The position numbers were made by a program, and so were the translations under genes. Under the pieces are notes generated by a model. It saw only the letters and a list, made by a program, of their open reading frames with translations, made no database searches and was not told the DNA's origin. Source: Jiulongibacter sediminis (GTDB taxonomy: Bacteria > Bacteroidota > Bacteroidia > Cytophagales > Spirosomataceae). From it: 64,000 bases of DNA. The DNA lies in assembly GCF_001306455.1 (NCBI RefSeq), contig NZ_LGTQ01000015.1:62001-126000 (forward strand), written 5' to 3'. Positions 34,175 through 42,733 of this stretch are shown piece by piece; within the stretch, counting starts at the first letter, position 1; every line of letters begins with the position of its first letter.

Positions 34175-34882
34175 TTATTTAGACCCGAAAGCCACGCTGT
34201 TGGCTTCATTGGCCGCCTGCTTCTTCAGATTTTCATCTGCTACAATAGCCAGTTCTACACGGCGGTTTTTATCCTGACCTGCTTCTGTTTCATTACTGTA
34301 AGCCGGGCTTTCCTCACCGTAACCCATCACCACCAAACGGCTTCTTTTTACACCATTGGCCATGAGGTATGCGGCTACTGCATTTGCCCTGTCTTCGGAG
34401 AGTTCCTGGTTATAGGCGTCTGAGCCAATGCTGTCAGTATGTCCCGCTACCAGTATATCAGTAGACTCATATTTATCAAGCACTTCGGCTAGCTTTGCAA
34501 TGTTCTGTTTAGAAGTGGCAGATAAAGTATAGGAGTCAAAATCAAAAAGGATTCCTGAGCCCATGGTTACTTTAATACCTTCTTCTATTCTTTCAATCTC
34601 GGCTATTTCGCCAATCTCGTCCTCGAGGTCTCGGGCTTGCTTATCCATGTATTTTCCGATAATACCCCCGGCTACACCACCTATAGCTGAACCAACAATG
34701 GCATAAACGGCCGGATTCTTTTTCTTTGACCCAATGGCAGCTCCGGCAGCAGCCCCACCGGCTGCACCTACGATGGCACCTTTCTGTTCGCGAGTCAGTT
34801 TTTTCAAACTGTTGCAGCTACTGAAAAGTAGCGTCATTGCCAGGGCAGCTGCTCCGATTGATTTTAGTTTTAACTTTTTCAT
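34175..34882 (-). CDS. OmpA-family lipoprotein with glycine zipper
   Basis: A 235-residue lipoprotein (Cys23 in LFSSC). Residues about 34-80 form a glycine zipper (GAIVGAAGGAAAGAAIGS and AIVGSAIGGVAGGIIGKYMD), then an OmpA peptidoglycan-binding domain at about 105-215 with LVAGHTDSIGSDAYNQELSEDRANAV and MGYGEESPAYSN..... NRRVELAIV. It links the outer membrane to the cell wall. The layout resembles YiaD/Pal-like envelope-stress lipoproteins. A TGTGGAA-A-TTCCACA palindrome (35009-35023) lies 127 bp upstream of the start, in the intergenic region shared with the divergent small YtxH-like gene. Confidence 0.92.
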   Translation of the reverse strand: MKKLKLKSIGAAALAMTLLFSSCNSLKKLTREQKGAIVGAAGGAAAGAAIGSKKKNPAVYAIVGSAIGGVAGGIIGKYMDKQARDLEDEIGEIAEIERIEEGIKVTMGSGILFDFDSYTLSATSKQNIAKLAEVLDKYESTDILVAGHTDSIGSDAYNQELSEDRANAVAAYLMANGVKRSRLVVMGYGEESPAYSNETEAGQDKNRRVELAIVADENLKKQAANEANSVAFGSK

Positions 34883-35008
34883 AATTGTATTGTTTGTGAT
34901 TAACCACTACGCTCAAATAATCTATCCTTCACGGATTGAAATATAATTAAATAGCTGATAATTAATTGTTTATGTCCTTTTTGCTAATCTTTGACGGGGT
35001 GATTTTGT

Positions 35009-35023
35009 TGTGGAAATTCCACA
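35009..35023. promoter_or_regulatory. TGTGGAA-A-TTCCACA palindrome
   Basis: Two TGTGGAA elements in inverted orientation separated by 1 nt, between the divergent OmpA-like lipoprotein and YtxH-like genes. A further AGTGGAA is at 35126-35132. Confidence 0.55.
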
Positions 35024-35178
35024 CTTACCCATTGGTTTTCAACACTGCTGACAGAAGTTGAGGCAGAAAAAGGAATATTGAGACTGTATGAAAGAGTCTA
35101 TAATTTTTGACTAGTATATATAGGTAGTGGAACACTGTTTTGAGAGGGCATGGTGTAACCAAAACTCATATAAATCAA

Positions 35179-35361
35179 ATGAATAAGTCAATATACTTAA
35201 TGGCCGGTGTGGCAGGTTTCATGGCCGGTGTGCTATTTGCCCCTGCAAAAGGACGTGTAAGCCGCCTGAGATTAAAAAGAAATGCAAACAGATTAGCCAA
35301 TCAGGCCATTAACGAGCTAAATGCAATTGAGAGTCAAATCAAAGAAGCTTCGGTTGAATAG
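35179..35361 (+). CDS. Small YtxH-like membrane protein
   Basis: A 60-residue protein: MNKSIYLMAGVAGFMAGVLFAPAKGR, then a basic and helical tail. The combination of a short Gly-containing membrane helix followed by APAKGR resembles the YtxH family (GAAAGLLFAPKSG...). The ATG at 35179 is chosen because translation from 35140 adds 13 residues before the membrane helix. It precedes a second YtxH gene by 127 bp and probably belongs to the same envelope-stress set. Confidence 0.72.
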   Translation: MNKSIYLMAGVAGFMAGVLFAPAKGRVSRLRLKRNANRLANQAINELNAIESQIKEASVE

Positions 35362-35369
35362 TGTTGAAT

Positions 35370-35398
35370 TTCTACAGTTTTGTCCATAAAACTCCACA
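35370..35398 (-). promoter_or_regulatory. Paired TGTRGAR elements upstream of YtxH gene
   Basis: Read on the minus strand: TGTGGAG (35392-35398) and TGTAGAA (35370-35376), a direct pair 15 nt apart, 90 bp before the YtxH start at 35489. Confidence 0.45.
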
Positions 35399-35488
35399 AT
35401 TGAGCGGTTTTGAGAGCAAAACAGCTAAGGAACCTAAATTTTAACTAAAAGGTTAAACAGATTTTTAATTTTTAAACAACATACGATT

Positions 35489-35755
35489 ATGAATAACGCA
35501 AAAGCATTAACTGGAATAATAGCAGCAGCAGCAGTAGGGGCAGCAGTAGGAATTGCATACGCTCCGGACAAGGGTTCTAAAACCAGAAAGAAAATCAGAA
35601 GAAAGGCAGAAGATCTATCTGAGAGTGTGAAGGATGTAGCCCTGAACACCAAAGATAAAACAGTAGCGAAGGCTTCAACTTTAATAGATCAGGGTAAGAA
35701 AACAGTTGATACTCTGGTAGATAAAGTCTCTGGAAAAGTAGTTAAGGCTGCCTAA
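35489..35755 (+). CDS. YtxH-domain protein
   Basis: An 88-residue protein: a Gly/Ala-rich membrane segment (GIIAAAAVGAAVGIAYAPDKGSKTR) followed by a long basic and amphipathic helix (KIRRKAEDLSESVKDVALNT). It matches YtxH (PF12732), small membrane proteins associated with general stress in other bacteria. It begins a short run with the holin-X-like and unknown genes at 35826 and 36187, although a terminator at 35773-35806 lies between them. Confidence 0.9.
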   Translation: MNNAKALTGIIAAAAVGAAVGIAYAPDKGSKTRKKIRRKAEDLSESVKDVALNTKDKTVAKASTLIDQGKKTVDTLVDKVSGKVVKAA

Positions 35756-35772
35756 TAGACAGTTCTTTAAGT

Positions 35773-35806
35773 GACAGGTAGCTATTGGGCTGCCTGTCTT
35801 TTTTTT
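35773..35806 (+). terminator. Terminator after YtxH gene
   Basis: Stem GACAGGTAGC / GCTGCCTGTC (one G-U pair) around TATTGG, then eight T. Confidence 0.9.
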
Positions 35807-35825
35807 ACATCAGATTTAAAGTACC

Positions 35826-36197
35826 ATGGCAGAATATTATTATACCGAAACTGAAGATCAAACCCTTATGGAGCAGCTAGGAAACTATGTGGAGCTTCAG
35901 AAGGAAAAGGTTGTATTAAACCTGGTAGAGAAGTCGTCCAATACCCTGGCAAACTTAGCTGTAAAAGTCATTTTTATGGTTATGGCTCTGTTAGCGATAA
36001 CAATGTTTTGTTTTGGGTTTGCTATTTTTCTGAACTATCGTTTGGAAAATCCATTTGTCGGTTTTTTTATCACAGGAGCTTTGCTTGTGTTAGCCGGGTT
36101 CGTTCTTTATTTCATGGGTAAAAACTGGCTGGCAGATTTCATTGGCAATGACTTGATAGATAACATTTTTAAAGAAGGAGAAAATCATGAAGAATAG
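35826..36197 (+). CDS. Holin-X-like (DUF1469/YqjE-type) membrane protein
   Basis: A 123-residue protein with an N-terminal helical segment and two membrane helices (about 46-70 and 79-97). The arrangement LGNYVELQKEKVVLNLVEK...LANLAVKVIFMVMALLAITMF fits the Actinobacterial-holin-X/DUF1469 family (PF07332), to which E. coli YqjE belongs. Despite the name there is no prophage context. It overlaps the next gene by 11 nt. With the YtxH genes upstream, this looks like the yqjD-yqjE-yqjK layout of other bacteria. Confidence 0.82.
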   Translation: MAEYYYTETEDQTLMEQLGNYVELQKEKVVLNLVEKSSNTLANLAVKVIFMVMALLAITMFCFGFAIFLNYRLENPFVGFFITGALLVLAGFVLYFMGKNWLADFIGNDLIDNIFKEGENHEE

Positions 36198-36705
36198 ATT
36201 AAAGAAAAACCGAAACGACCTTAGGGAAAGAATGGCGGAAGTTGATGCTGAAATCAATCTGGCAGAGGGAGAGATATTAGGTAAGTTGACGCCAAAAGGC
36301 TTGTTTAAGGAGATGATTGGAGCTGGTGGCACCAGTGGTAGTCCGGTTGCAAGTACCTTGGTATCTGGCCTTTCATTGGGTATAAGAAACCCTGTAGCTC
36401 GAATGGCCTTGCCAGTGGCGGCCAATGTGGTGAGTCGGAAATTCTCAGACCGTAATGCTCAAATAAAATTGATTCAAGGTTTGAGAAATGCTTTGAGGTG
36501 GGTCTCAGACAAAACTGAGCTTACACTTGACGATGAAAAGTTTCTGCTTTCAGAAGAAATCGGGGATATCCAAAACAGTATTAAATCAGGTATGGCTAAA
36601 AGTGAAATAGAGGCCATAAAGCCCGTTGAAAAGCTGGAAGAAGGTTTAAGAAGCGGGGCGAATAAAGACGTGCCCATTCAAGTAGAAGAAGCCAGCTGGT
36701 ATTAA
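36187..36705 (+). CDS. Uncharacterised protein in YtxH/holin-X operon
   Basis: A 172-residue protein with no recognised family. A basic, coiled N-terminus (about 1-35), a middle stretch (about 50-85) rich in Gly, Ala, Ser and Val (VASTLVSGLSLGIRNPVARMALPVAANVV) that may pack against a membrane, and an acidic, helical C-terminus. It starts 11 nt inside the holin-X-like gene, so it is translationally coupled, and occupies the position of YqjK-like partners. Its stop codon shares TTAA with the convergent kinase stop. Confidence 0.7.
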   Translation: MKNRLKKNRNDLRERMAEVDAEINLAEGEILGKLTPKGLFKEMIGAGGTSGSPVASTLVSGLSLGIRNPVARMALPVAANVVSRKFSDRNAQIKLIQGLRNALRWVSDKTELTLDDEKFLLSEEIGDIQNSIKSGMAKSEIEAIKPVEKLEEGLRSGANKDVPIQVEEASWY

Positions 36706-38069
36706 ACTATTTTAGGGAAAAGCAGATGAAAAGTGGAACACTCATTCTTTACACTATGAGCTTCTATTTTCCCGTGATGATTGTCCATTACTTTTTTGCA
36801 CAAGCTAAGACCGGTGTTATTTTTCTTAGAGTTCTGATGAAGGTTTAACTTGTTAAACATCTCAAACAGGAGTCCGGCATAATTTTGATCAAAACCTACA
36901 CCATTGTCCACAAAAGACACCCTGTAATACTCTTCACCTTTTACATTGACCTGATCGCAGGTCATTTTTATTTCAACCAGGTCTCCTTCCTTTCTGAATT
37001 TAACAGCATTTGAGAACAGGTTTCTGAAGAGATCTTTAATCTGACTTTCGTAAACCATGAGCATCGGGGTTTCTTCAGAGGATATACTAAATTTAATATC
37101 CGGCTCATGGGCAGTTCTGAACTCGGCCGCCACATCACCAAAGAGATCCGAAAGACGATTGAGTGAAAGATCTTTCTCGTTTTTTTCAAGTTGTGCATGA
37201 CTTAACAAACCATCGACCATTCTGGCGGCATCATTGGCGGATTTATCAATCTTCTGAAGATATTTTCTAACATCATCCGGATTGTCCCGGTCTATTGCTA
37301 TCTGAGCAGTATCACTAAAGATTTGAATTTTACGCAGCGGCTCTTTGAGGTCATGAGACGCTAAATATGCATATTCTTCAAGGTCAGCATTAGAGTTTAG
37401 TAAGTTCTTGAGGAGATGTCGTTTATTTTTTAAAAGTTCGTTTTTCTCGGTTAAACTAGCCTTCTGTTTAAAGAAAGCAAAGGCAATAATGGCAAAAGAG
37501 AGCACTCCTAACAAGGTGAAAGTATAAGGTGTGAGCCGCTCACCGGCATCCTGAGAGTAAATACGTTCTTTGAGTAGCTCGTTTTCCACTTCTGACATTC
37601 TACGAATGGCGTTCAAAAAACTATCAGCATACTGATCCGTTTCATTGATATGGTTTCGCACTTTGCGATTTGAAAAAAGCCCACCATTTTCAAAAAGTTT
37701 GAGCTGCTGATTTAGTACATATCTCGTATCATTTAAGCTCTTTTTCAGGTCTTTAAGGTTCTTTTGCTGATCAGGGTTATCCTGAGTCATGGCTAAGAGT
37801 TCTTCATACATCTGATCTAAAGCAGAAGAGCGATCACGATAGATCTTTAGGTATTGAGTGTCTTCAGAAAGCATGTAACTCCGCTGATTTGAAATCATCG
37901 ACCTGAACTCACTCTCCAGATCCAGGATCTTATTTTTTACCAGATAGGTGTGATCCACTAAGTCGTTAAATGACTCTTGTTTGCGAACACTCGAGTAAGT
38001 GGTATAGAGGGTGATTCCAATAAACAGAAATGCCGAAAGAAAGAGAATGTCAATAGATTTACTTTTCAC
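36702..38069 (-). CDS. CHASE3-type membrane sensor histidine kinase
   Basis: A 455-residue kinase. In order: membrane helix 1 (about 8-27), an extracytoplasmic helical sensor of CHASE3 type (about 33-175, including SMISNQRSYMLSEDTQYL), membrane helix 2 (about 182-201), a dimerisation/phosphoacceptor domain with His239 in ASHDLKEPLRKI, and a HATPase (NLFSNAVKF, VDNGVGFDQ, NTGLSLCKKVM). It is a phytochrome-like HisKA kinase without receiver or output; its response regulator is not adjacent, unless it is one of the regulators encoded at 39786, 42734 or 54001. Its promoter region carries a TGTRGAR-containing inverted repeat. It is divergent from rpoN. Confidence 0.92.
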   Translation of the reverse strand: MKSKSIDILFLSAFLFIGITLYTTYSSVRKQESFNDLVDHTYLVKNKILDLESEFRSMISNQRSYMLSEDTQYLKIYRDRSSALDQMYEELLAMTQDNPDQQKNLKDLKKSLNDTRYVLNQQLKLFENGGLFSNRKVRNHINETDQYADSFLNAIRRMSEVENELLKERIYSQDAGERLTPYTFTLLGVLSFAIIAFAFFKQKASLTEKNELLKNKRHLLKNLLNSNADLEEYAYLASHDLKEPLRKIQIFSDTAQIAIDRDNPDDVRKYLQKIDKSANDAARMVDGLLSHAQLEKNEKDLSLNRLSDLFGDVAAEFRTAHEPDIKFSISSEETPMLMVYESQIKDLFRNLFSNAVKFRKEGDLVEIKMTCDQVNVKGEEYYRVSFVDNGVGFDQNYAGLLFEMFNKLNLHQNSKKNNTGLSLCKKVMDNHHGKIEAHSVKNECSTFHLLFPKIV

Positions 38070-38094
38070 CAGGTGTTGTTTTTTAAGACCAAAT

Positions 38095-38121
38095 TGTAGA
38101 AACTATTCCACAGTTTCTACG
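38095..38121 (-). promoter_or_regulatory. TGTRGAR-containing inverted repeat upstream of kinase
   Basis: GTAGAAACT (38096-38104) and AGTTTCTAC (38112-38120) are an exact 9-bp inverted repeat around ATTCCAC, which itself carries TTCCACA (38106-38112). It sits 26 bp before the kinase start. Confidence 0.5.
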
Positions 38122-38239
38122 GTTGATTTTTGTGTAAAATTTAGTGTTCATAGCATGATCAAAAAAAATGCAAAAAATAATCTATTGATTTTGAGCTAAT
38201 TATATCCTCAGGGATCCAATCTAGCGAAAATTAAGGATT

Positions 38240-38246
38240 TGTGGAG
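38240..38246 (+). promoter_or_regulatory. TGTGGAG element upstream of rpoN
   Basis: A single plus-strand element 52 bp before the rpoN start codon; listed as part of the shared TGTRGAR set. Confidence 0.4.
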
Positions 38247-38298
38247 TATAAATTGTCAAACATATTAGTGAAAAAGACCTCCTAAACAGATACTCGCT

Positions 38299-39741
38299 AT
38301 GACTAGAAATGCTCAAATACAAACGGCCCGTCAAAACCAAAGAATCAACACCAAACAGATTCAGTTTTTAAATTTTCTTTTTCTCAATCAAAATGAGCTT
38401 GAAAGCCAGATTGATAGAGAATTATTGGAAAATCCTTTTCTGGAGCAGCAGCCAGGCGAAGAGAGTTTTAAGGCAGATAACGGAGCTGATACAGATGACC
38501 TTACCGGCGAAATGCGTATAGAAGAGGTATACAGCAGGGAGGTTCTGGAAGACGATGCTCCGTCTTATAAACTTCAGTCGAATAATTTTTCTGAAACCAA
38601 CTGGAACGAGCTAAGCATGCAGCGACACACAGCGGAGGTTGATGTCTCTGAGGTGTTTATGGAGCAGGTAAGGTTTTTGGGTTTGAATGATGAAGAGCTT
38701 GAAATCGCTCATTTCATCATTAATTCTACAGATGAGAAAGGCTTTTTGGATACTGATCTCGACTCTTTCGCTGATCAGTTGAGTTTTGCCACCGGCAAAT
38801 TTTACGACGAACAATTGATTGAAAGAATAAAAGATAAAATCAATAGGCTAGACCCAAAAGGCTTTGCCTGTTACGACCTTCAGGATTATTTCATAACGCT
38901 TATTAAGTCCGACGATAAAGCTGATGAAGATCTTAAAAAGAAGGGGTTAATTATTCTACAGAATCATTTTGAATCATTCAAATCGGCTAAATGGACCGCA
39001 ATACTAGATGAGTCTGAAGAGCTTGACAGAAGCGATATTGATGGCGTTTTAAAATTGATTGCGGCCTATAAACCTTATCCTACCAAAGGGTTTGGTACCG
39101 ATTGGTTAAAGGTGAAAAGCGAAATAGTACCCGACTACGAAATAAAAGTGATTGACGGAGAGCTGGTGGGTGAGGTAGCACAGTCTAAACGATATAACTT
39201 TAGCGTGAATGCCGCTTACGCGAACAGTATCAAGGGCGGGAAAGGTAAAGCCAGCTCTTTTGTAAATGATAAATTGAAATCGGCGTATTGGTTGATAGAT
39301 GCCATTCAGCAACGTTACGATACCATGTCAAAGGTTATTAAGGCCATCGTTCATCTGCAGGGCGAATACCTTCAGACAGGAGATAATAGTAAACTAAGAC
39401 CCATGATCCTGAAAGACGTAGCTACGTACATTGATATGAATATCTCTACGGTAAGCCGTGTTACAAGCAATAAATATGCAAGGAGTCCAATTGGTCTTAT
39501 TCATTTGAAAGACCTGTTTTCTGAAGCTATTTATTTAGAAGACGGTAGCCGTAAGAGTAACAAAGAAGTGCAGGACATGGTAATGAAACTGGTGCAGGAT
39601 GAAGACAAAAGCAATCCGCTCAGTGATTTTGATATCCAGAAAGCTCTTAAACGAGAAGGCATAAGCCTGACACGCAGAACAATAACAAAATATAGATTAT
39701 CGGGTAATATTCCGTCTTCAAAAGAGCGGAAAGTATCCTGA
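38299..39741 (+). CDS. rpoN: RNA polymerase sigma-54 factor
   Basis: A 480-residue RpoN. Region I (about 1-50, TARQNQRINTKQIQFLNFLFLNQNELESQI) mediates activator response; an acidic region II follows; the core-binding region III spans about 110-320. The promoter-recognition HTH includes VATYIDMNISTVSRVTSNKYARSP, and the RpoN box is at the end: ALKREGISLTRRTITKYRLSGNIPSS, where the family usually has ARRTVAKYR; here RRTITKYR is well preserved. It needs an AAA+ activator, and one (NtrC type) is encoded 44 nt downstream, followed by two kinases, so the sigma factor and its signalling chain form one run. Confidence 0.96.
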   Translation: MTRNAQIQTARQNQRINTKQIQFLNFLFLNQNELESQIDRELLENPFLEQQPGEESFKADNGADTDDLTGEMRIEEVYSREVLEDDAPSYKLQSNNFSETNWNELSMQRHTAEVDVSEVFMEQVRFLGLNDEELEIAHFIINSTDEKGFLDTDLDSFADQLSFATGKFYDEQLIERIKDKINRLDPKGFACYDLQDYFITLIKSDDKADEDLKKKGLIILQNHFESFKSAKWTAILDESEELDRSDIDGVLKLIAAYKPYPTKGFGTDWLKVKSEIVPDYEIKVIDGELVGEVAQSKRYNFSVNAAYANSIKGGKGKASSFVNDKLKSAYWLIDAIQQRYDTMSKVIKAIVHLQGEYLQTGDNSKLRPMILKDVATYIDMNISTVSRVTSNKYARSPIGLIHLKDLFSEAIYLEDGSRKSNKEVQDMVMKLVQDEDKSNPLSDFDIQKALKREGISLTRRTITKYRLSGNIPSSKERKVS

Positions 39742-39785
39742 CACAACCACAACCATTAATTAAACCCCAACGAACAACAAGAAAT

Positions 39786-41258
39786 ATGCAGAAAATACTG
39801 GTAATAGATGACGATAAAGACGTTTGTCTGCTTTTGGAGCGATTTCTCAAAAGGCAGGACTTTGACGTTAGAGTAGCTTCAAAAGGCAAAGAAGGTTTAA
39901 AAATGCTCAATGAGGACGTCCCTGATTTGGTTCTGTCTGATTTTAAGCTGGGCGATATTACCGGTGGCGAGCTTCTGAAAGAAGTTAAAAAGGCTCACCC
40001 TTCGCTTCCTGTCATCATTATTACGGGATATTCTGATATCAAAGTGGCAATTAATGTCATGAAAAACGGGGCCTTTGATTATGTCACTAAACCGCTTTTC
40101 CCAGAGGAAATTCTCAATACGATCAAAAAGGCACTGGCCTCAGCTGGCGAACAAGATGATGTAGTAGAGGATACTGTTAAGGTAGAAACCACGACAAAAG
40201 AGAAAGCTGCAAAAAAGAAGAAAAAGAAAACCGGTTATATTTTTGGTACAAGCCAGGCCAGTAAGAATCTGGTAAATCAGATTAATCTGGTGGCCCCGAC
40301 TAATTTCAGTGTGATTATTCATGGTGAAAGTGGAGCAGGTAAAGAAGCCGTAGCCCGTGAAATTCATCATCGTAGTGACCGCCGCGACAAGCCTTTCGTG
40401 GCTATGGACTGCGGTGCTATTAGTAATGAACTTGCTGGTAGTGAGCTTTTTGGTCATGTAAAAGGTAGCTTTACCGGAGCGGTAACCGATAAGACCGGTC
40501 ATTTTGAAATGGCGAACGGCGGCACTCTTTTTCTTGATGAGGTGGCCAATCTTTCCTATGATGTTCAGGTGTCTCTACTTCGGGTTGTGCAAGAGCGTAA
40601 GTTAAAACCTATCGGCGGCACCAAAGAAAAGGCGGTTGACGTTAGAATAATCGTAGCCAGTAATGAGGGGCTGCTGGCCGCTGCAAAAAAAGGTAAGTTC
40701 AGAGAAGACCTTTATTACCGCTTTAATGAATTTGAAATCAATGTTCCGGCTTTGAGACATCGGGATAAAGATATCATGATGTATGCAGAGTTTATGCTTG
40801 ACGGAGTCAATGACGAGCTCAATAAATCCATCAATGGCTTCAGTGATGAGGTGATTGAGGTTTTCAAAACTTACCCGTGGCATGGTAATATCAGAGAGCT
40901 GAAAAACGTGGTGAGGCGTGCTGCTCTACTTTGTCAGTCAGACATGATTAAGGTAGCAAATCTACCGTATGAACTGGTAAACCATGATCATATTCACTTT
41001 GCTGACTCAGAGAACGAGCAGGAGTCTAATCCAAATTTTCTACGAAGCAACAGCACCAAGGAGATCATGGCCGATCTCATAAAGCCAACACATCACTCCC
41101 GCATGCCGGCTGATTTAAAGGAAGCGGCCAAAGAGGCTGAAGCTGAGTTGATTGTGAGAACACTTAAAGAGGTGAATTTTAATAAAAGTAAAGCGGCCAG
41201 AATACTCAACATTGACCGTAAGACACTGTATAACAAAATTAAATATTACAACTTGTGA
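39786..41258 (+). CDS. Sigma-54-dependent NtrC-type response regulator
   Basis: A 490-residue activator in three parts: receiver (1-118; phosphoacceptor Asp52 in LSDFKLGD, Lys102 in TKPLF), AAA+ domain (about 153-385) and a Fis-type HTH at the end (NKSKAARILNIDRKTLYNKI). The ATPase has Walker A GESGAGKE (180-187) and Walker B TLFLDE (247-252). The sigma-54 contact loop reads GSFTGA (227-232), an Ala-to-Ser variant of GAFTGA. A Lys-rich linker (139-148) joins receiver and ATPase. When phosphorylated it should assemble on enhancers and open RpoN promoters. It follows rpoN by 44 nt and overlaps the next kinase gene by 4 nt. Confidence 0.95.
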   Translation: MQKILVIDDDKDVCLLLERFLKRQDFDVRVASKGKEGLKMLNEDVPDLVLSDFKLGDITGGELLKEVKKAHPSLPVIIITGYSDIKVAINVMKNGAFDYVTKPLFPEEILNTIKKALASAGEQDDVVEDTVKVETTTKEKAAKKKKKKTGYIFGTSQASKNLVNQINLVAPTNFSVIIHGESGAGKEAVAREIHHRSDRRDKPFVAMDCGAISNELAGSELFGHVKGSFTGAVTDKTGHFEMANGGTLFLDEVANLSYDVQVSLLRVVQERKLKPIGGTKEKAVDVRIIVASNEGLLAAAKKGKFREDLYYRFNEFEINVPALRHRDKDIMMYAEFMLDGVNDELNKSINGFSDEVIEVFKTYPWHGNIRELKNVVRRAALLCQSDMIKVANLPYELVNHDHIHFADSENEQESNPNFLRSNSTKEIMADLIKPTHHSRMPADLKEAAKEAEAELIVRTLKEVNFNKSKAARILNIDRKTLYNKIKYYNL

Positions 41259-42718
41259 AAAACGTATTTGTGGATCAAGTCAGGAAACAAGAAACTCGGT
41301 TTGAAGACCGTGCCCTGTACGAAGCCATGAGTGACGGTTTTGTGATTATTACTACCGACACTCTGGAGGTGGAATACAGCAATAAAAACTTTGAATCTTT
41401 CGAAAGTGAGTTTGAAAGGGAAAAGGTGATATCTCTGCTGAAAGACCTTGTCAAAGGTGATATATCAGAAGATGATCTTGCACAAATGGCTGGCTATTCA
41501 AAAATAAGCGTAAAGAAAGTAAGTCTGTCAGATAGTACTGAGGCTAAGCTTATTGTGCTTGTTAAGAATCGTAAAATGCCATTCAGAGGACACTACCAGA
41601 TACTGAATGAGGCCGAGAGTAAGATGGCGATGGGTACCTGGCAGTATCTCTTGCAGGAGGATAAATTAAGTGTGTCAGACGGTATGATGAATCTTTTTGG
41701 GTTCAGCCCTGAGGATGTAGAGCACTTTCCTCAGGATATTCAGTCATACCTGAGTTTTGTAATTGAAGAAGATCGCAAAAGAGTCACCGACGCTCTTGCT
41801 TATGTCATAGAAACGAGTTCTCAGGTTGAAGACCTGGAGCACCGTATCATTGACCGCAACGGGAAAATGCGTTTGCTTAGCATTTCTACTTTGAAGCTAC
41901 TTACAGCCAATAGTAAAGTATACTCGGCACAGGGTATTATTAGAGATATTACGAATATCCGTAAAAATGAAACCGAGATTGCTGATAATATCAAAAAGCT
42001 AAACCAATCTAATGAGGCACTTTCAGAGTTTGCATATACGGCGTCTCATGATTTGCAGGAGCCTTTGAGAAAAATTGAGGCTTACGGTAATCGATTAAAG
42101 AAAAGTCTGGGTGATCAGCTTTCTGAGAAATCAGAGCACTACATGGATAAAATGATTTCGGCCACCACCCGAATGAGTGACCTGATTGACGATATCCTGA
42201 AGCTCTCAAGAGTAAGCTCAACGCAAATTGAACCTGAAAAAATCAGTCTGATGACTGTTCTGGATGGTATTGTAGGTGATTATGAAGAAAGTATCAGAGA
42301 CACCCGTGCGGTTATTGAGTATGATCTTCCGGAGCTCATGGGCTCCGACACTCAGTTTCACCAGCTGTTTCAGAATCTCATCAGTAATTCGCTGAAATTC
42401 AGAGCTGAAGACCGGGTGCCAGCTATACATATTTCACACAGCGGCCTTTCTGCTGAAAAGGCTAAGAAGTTAGGCCTGAGTACCATCACCCCCTACTACG
42501 AAATTGTGTATAAAGACAACGGCATAGGTTTTGAACAGCAATTTGCCTCAAAAATATTTACTCCATTTAAGCGGCTTTTTGGGCGGGCTGAGTTTCCCGG
42601 AACAGGGATTGGCCTGGCCATTGTCAAAAAGGTTGTTGAAAACCACAACGGTATCATTGACGTCATATCAAAAGAAGGAGAAGGAACTACATTCTATATT
42701 TATTTGCCCAAAACCTAA
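41255..42718 (+). CDS. PAS-domain sensor histidine kinase (cytoplasmic)
   Basis: A 487-residue kinase with no membrane helices. N-terminal degenerate PAS-like segment (about 20-105), a clearer PAS/PAC module (about 120-235, MGTWQYLLQEDKLSVSDGMMNLFGFSPED and IRDITNIRK), then HisKA with His265 in ASHDLQEPLRKI and HATPase motifs (NLISNSLKF, YKDNGIGFEQ, GTGIGLAIVKKV). The GTG start at 41255 overlaps the stop of the activator gene (TTGTGA), giving tight coupling, so this kinase is the probable partner of the NtrC-type regulator. The ligand of the PAS domains is unknown. Confidence 0.92.
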   Translation: MKNVFVDQVRKQETRFEDRALYEAMSDGFVIITTDTLEVEYSNKNFESFESEFEREKVISLLKDLVKGDISEDDLAQMAGYSKISVKKVSLSDSTEAKLIVLVKNRKMPFRGHYQILNEAESKMAMGTWQYLLQEDKLSVSDGMMNLFGFSPEDVEHFPQDIQSYLSFVIEEDRKRVTDALAYVIETSSQVEDLEHRIIDRNGKMRLLSISTLKLLTANSKVYSAQGIIRDITNIRKNETEIADNIKKLNQSNEALSEFAYTASHDLQEPLRKIEAYGNRLKKSLGDQLSEKSEHYMDKMISATTRMSDLIDDILKLSRVSSTQIEPEKISLMTVLDGIVGDYEESIRDTRAVIEYDLPELMGSDTQFHQLFQNLISNSLKFRAEDRVPAIHISHSGLSAEKAKKLGLSTITPYYEIVYKDNGIGFEQQFASKIFTPFKRLFGRAEFPGTGIGLAIVKKVVENHNGIIDVISKEGEGTTFYIYLPKT

Positions 42719-42733
42719 ATTAAATTGAAAGGG

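Noticed and set aside
35826-36197. Prophage holin
   Set aside because: The holin-X name is only a family label; there are no phage genes, integrase or attachment sites nearby, and the context is stress genes.
40140-40502. 120-codon minus-strand ORF inside the NtrC-type gene
   Set aside because: It is antisense to the AAA+ domain; the plus-strand motifs are complete.
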